A program made the translations under genes and the position numbers. A DNA stretch of 64,000 bases, taken from the NCBI GenBank assembly GCA_003240775.1, contig QFNI01000001.1:165047-229046 (forward strand). The letters run 5' to 3'. Within the stretch, counting starts at the first letter, position 1. Each line of letters starts with the position of its first letter. Shown here in pieces: positions 62,085 through 64,000 of the stretch. A model generated the notes under the pieces. The model saw only the letters and a list, made by a program, of their open reading frames with translations, did no database searches and was not told the origin of the DNA. This DNA comes from Mesorhizobium amorphae (GTDB taxonomy: Bacteria > Pseudomonadota > Alphaproteobacteria > Rhizobiales > Rhizobiaceae).

Positions 62085-62743
62085 GGCTCGACGCTTTCGG
62101 GCACGAAGCGGATGCGGTCGCCGGGCTGGAACGCTGCGGGCGGGTCGAGAGCGGGGTCGAAGAGCGCCATCTCCGTGCGGCCCAGGATGTGCCAGCCCGA
62201 GGGCGCGGTGCAGGGCATGATGCCGGCCTGCGCGCCGCCGATCATCACCGAGCCCACGGGCACGCCGCCGCGGGGCGTTGCGCGGCGCGGGCGGGACAGC
62301 TCGGGCGCGAGGCCCGAAAGGTAGACGAAGCCTGGCATCGCACCCACCGCGGCCACTCGGTAGGTCGCCTCCGCATGGCGCTCCACGAGGTCGCGGGGGC
62401 TCATCCCCGCCCATTGGGCGAACTCGGCGAGGTCCGGCCCCGCCGCACCGCCATAGCGCACGGGCACCACGCAATCCCGGCCGATCAGCGGGTCGGGCTC
62501 GGCGCGCGGCCAGAGAGCTGCGAGCGCTTCCTCCACCGCTTCGGGGTCGGCCGAAAGCGGGTCGAAGGTCACCAGCATATTGTTCATGCCCGGCACGGTT
62601 TCCCGCACCCCGCCCGTCTCGCGAAGCAGGCGGGCGAGCGCGTGGATGCGGTCCTGGCTTTCCTCGGAAAAGATGTCGCCTGCGACGTCAAACAGCACGG
62701 CGCTCGTGCCGGCCATGCTGATGCGGGGGGTGGGCTGGTCCAT
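62081..62743 (-). CDS. pxpB: 5-oxoprolinase subunit B (AHS1/KipI family)
   Basis: 220 residues. AHS1 domain with VPVRYGGAAGPDLAEFA, AVGAMPGFVYLSGLAPEL, RRATPRGGVPVGSVMIGGAQAGIMP and SGWHILGRTE. First gene of the minus-strand pxpBC unit, 43 bp from the next minus-strand gene upstream. Together with pxpA all subunits of 5-oxoprolinase are present, but split into two convergent units. Confidence 0.93.
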   Translation of the reverse strand: MDQPTPRISMAGTSAVLFDVAGDIFSEESQDRIHALARLLRETGGVRETVPGMNNMLVTFDPLSADPEAVEEALAALWPRAEPDPLIGRDCVVPVRYGGAAGPDLAEFAQWAGMSPRDLVERHAEATYRVAAVGAMPGFVYLSGLAPELSRPRRATPRGGVPVGSVMIGGAQAGIMPCTAPSGWHILGRTEMALFDPALDPPAAFQPGDRIRFVPESVEP

Positions 62744-62785
62744 GCTTCGGTTCTACCCTGCTCCCGCGGCTGAACGGAAGTGCGC

Positions 62786-63532
62786 TCAGAAACCGTGGCG
62801 CACCGCCATCCAGATGGCCATCGCAACCATCATCACGTTCTCCGTCAGCGACACGAAGCCCAGCGGCACCTTGGACGCGCCGCCCACGCAGGCGCATTTG
62901 ATGTCGCGCTTGTCGATGTAGACGGCCTTGAACACCGAGATCGCGCCCACCGTGCCGATGAACAAGGCGAGCGGGATCGACAGCCAGTTGAGCGCGCCCG
63001 CCACCATCAGAACACCCGCGAGCAACTCCGCGAAGGGATAGATCGTGCCATAGGGGATGAAGCGCTTGGCGAGGAGGTCGTAGTTCAGGAACATGGTGGA
63101 GAAGGTTTCGACGTCCTGCAGCTTCAGCATGGCGAGCAGGCACATCGAGAACGCGATGAACCATTCGGCCGCGTGCAGCGTGAGCACCGTGCCCATCATC
63201 GCCCAGCTTGCCGCGAGCGCCATCAGGAGTGCGACGCCGAACACGGCGATCACCGGGCGGTAGGTGGTGGCGTTGGGGTCGCGCACCCTGATCCCGAAAT
63301 GCCGGCGCAGATCGTCCCACCCGCCGATGCGTTTGCCCTCGATGAAGGTCTGCGGCGTGGTCTTGACGTCGTGCTCGGCCTTGAAGGCGTCCTGCTCGGC
63401 GCGCGAGCGGATCAGGCGGTCGTCCACGGTGAAGCCGCGGCGCTTCAGGAGGTCGACCGTCTTCAGCCCGTAGGGGCAGGTGTGCTGGGGGGTGACCATC
63501 CGGTAGACGGTGGCGCGCTTGGTCTGGCTCAT
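62786..63532 (-). CDS. Glutaredoxin-MauE/DoxX fusion membrane protein
   Basis: 248 residues. N-terminal glutaredoxin-like domain (about 5-82) with QHTCPYGLKTVDLL (CPYG) and TTPQTFIEGKRIGG, followed by four or five membrane segments (about 92-245) of the MauE/DoxX kind with YDLLAKRFIPYGTIYPFAELLAG and a CACVGGASKVPLG loop. The combination suggests electron transfer from a cytosolic thiol donor to a membrane or periplasmic disulfide partner. No methylamine dehydrogenase genes are near. Arrangement seen elsewhere in proteobacteria, function unproven. Confidence 0.85.
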   Translation of the reverse strand: MSQTKRATVYRMVTPQHTCPYGLKTVDLLKRRGFTVDDRLIRSRAEQDAFKAEHDVKTTPQTFIEGKRIGGWDDLRRHFGIRVRDPNATTYRPVIAVFGVALLMALAASWAMMGTVLTLHAAEWFIAFSMCLLAMLKLQDVETFSTMFLNYDLLAKRFIPYGTIYPFAELLAGVLMVAGALNWLSIPLALFIGTVGAISVFKAVYIDKRDIKCACVGGASKVPLGFVSLTENVMMVAMAIWMAVRHGF

Positions 63533-63767
63533 GGTGTTCGCCCGTCCTGGCGACGGGGCTCCTCTTGGATCGCGTTCCGCCGCGGTGGCGGCTTGTTCAC
63601 CAAAGATGGAGATTCCCCCTGGAGGAAGGTCAAGCCCGCTCTATCGATCGAATCCGGGCCCTTCCTTTAACCGACGGTTGAGCCAATCCGCGTTCTCCTT
63701 GCCCCATCAGCGGTGATCCACAGGCGATCGCGGCCGTGGGCACCCCGTCAACCGAGAGGGACACGCC

Positions 63768-64000
63768 ATGTTTCCGATGCCCCCCAACGAGGCCCAGCGC
63801 CTCGCAGCGCTCGCCACGCTCGAGATCGAGAGAAACAACCATTCCGAGCATTTCCTGCCGCTCGTCCGGCTCGGGCGCTCGCTGCTCGACGTGCCAGAAC
63901 TCGTGATCAGCGTGGTGGGCAATGCGCTGCCGATTAAGAACATTCCGGCCGGAACTACCGTGCACTGCATCGAATTGAAGCCGGGCAAGGGCGCTCAGAT
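63768..64000 (+). CDS. Open-ended frame: GAF-like start joined to ribosomal L2-like sequence
   Basis: From ATG 63768 (GAGAGGG upstream) an uninterrupted frame of 77 codons runs off the right edge. Residues 1-50 look like the start of a GAF sensor domain ([36 protein letters not shown]). From about residue 50 the text changes to [20 protein letters not shown] and KPGKGAQ, which is the conserved core of ribosomal protein L2. The codons of the second part (ATT AAG, GGA ACT) are less GC-rich than the host's. Either a truncated gene at a misassembled contig end or an odd fusion. No confident product name. Confidence 0.5.
   Translation, partial: MFPMPPNEAQRLAALATLEIERNNHSEHFLPLVRLGRSLLDVPELVISVVGNALPIKNIPAGTTVHCIELKPGKGAQ

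Noticed and set aside
1..64000. CRISPR arrays, insertion sequences or prophage genes
   Set aside because: No spaced short direct repeats, transposase or phage structural motifs were seen on either strand; only the three dispersed palindromic elements were found.

Overview
The window reads as chromosomal DNA of a high-GC alphaproteobacterium, most likely of the order Hyphomicrobiales (Rhizobiales), Phyllobacteriaceae-like. The reasons are the gene neighbourhoods (ubiE-ubiB-coaBC, rpmE beside an ABC exporter, a HmuTUV heme locus opposite its receptor), an L31 without cysteines, RirA- and Zur-type operator sequences, and dispersed palindromic repeats of the kind seen between rhizobial genes. Genus and species cannot be fixed by reading alone.

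Layout. 0-3.1 kb: start of a Zur-type regulator, diverging from a zinc importer (AztABC type). 3.1-6.7 kb: cobalamin riboswitch followed by a DUF1636 protein and a B12-type ABC importer. 6.7-14.4 kb: housekeeping and small genes (glycerate kinase, thiamine diphosphokinase, Uup ABC-F, a Rdx selenoprotein-like protein, YbaK, a beta-hydroxyacid dehydrogenase with a divergent LysR, L31). 14.6-26 kb: ABC exporter, orphan Bug-type binding protein, a MotA/OmpA-like membrane pair, YebC, two GFA proteins, a metallo-beta-lactamase-fold protein, an atypical SDR, an FMN reductase and an FAD-linked oxidase. 26-31.4 kb: heme uptake, with a TonB-dependent receptor divergent from hmuTUV around a candidate iron-responsive (RirA) box. 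31.4-41.8 kb: DMT exporter, diguanylate cyclase, TRIC channel, ArsR with a divergent alpha/beta hydrolase, LysR with a divergent MFS-SGNH-AKR run, a cupin, then short ORFans beside tRNA-Ser(GGA). 42-55.2 kb: MsrA, then a nucleoside scavenging locus (BMP binding protein, ATPase, two permeases, cytidine deaminase, purine nucleoside phosphorylase, thymidine phosphorylase, uracil phosphoribosyltransferase, adenosine deaminase) carrying an inserted GIY-YIG/DUF4357 gene. 55.2-59.6 kb: ubiE, ubiB, a VapBC/FitAB-type toxin-antitoxin pair and coaBC. 59.6-62.8 kb: 5-oxoprolinase genes pxpA, pxpC and pxpB with two biotin-carrier-like proteins. The window ends in a reading frame that starts like a GAF sensor and ends like ribosomal protein L2.

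How the parts fit: the window is rich in scavenging of scarce nutrients (zinc, B12, heme, nucleosides, 5-oxoproline), each locus with its own visible control element or catabolic enzymes. No prophage, insertion sequence or CRISPR array was seen. The most notable items are the GIY-YIG/DUF4357 gene coupled by 4-nt overlaps on both sides inside the nucleoside transporter operon, a toxin gene overlapping the coaBC start, a second biotin-carrier-like protein without the biotinyl lysine, a candidate small RNA at about 22.2 kb, three structured repeats that all lie between convergent genes, and the GAF/L2 junction at the right end, which may be an assembly join.
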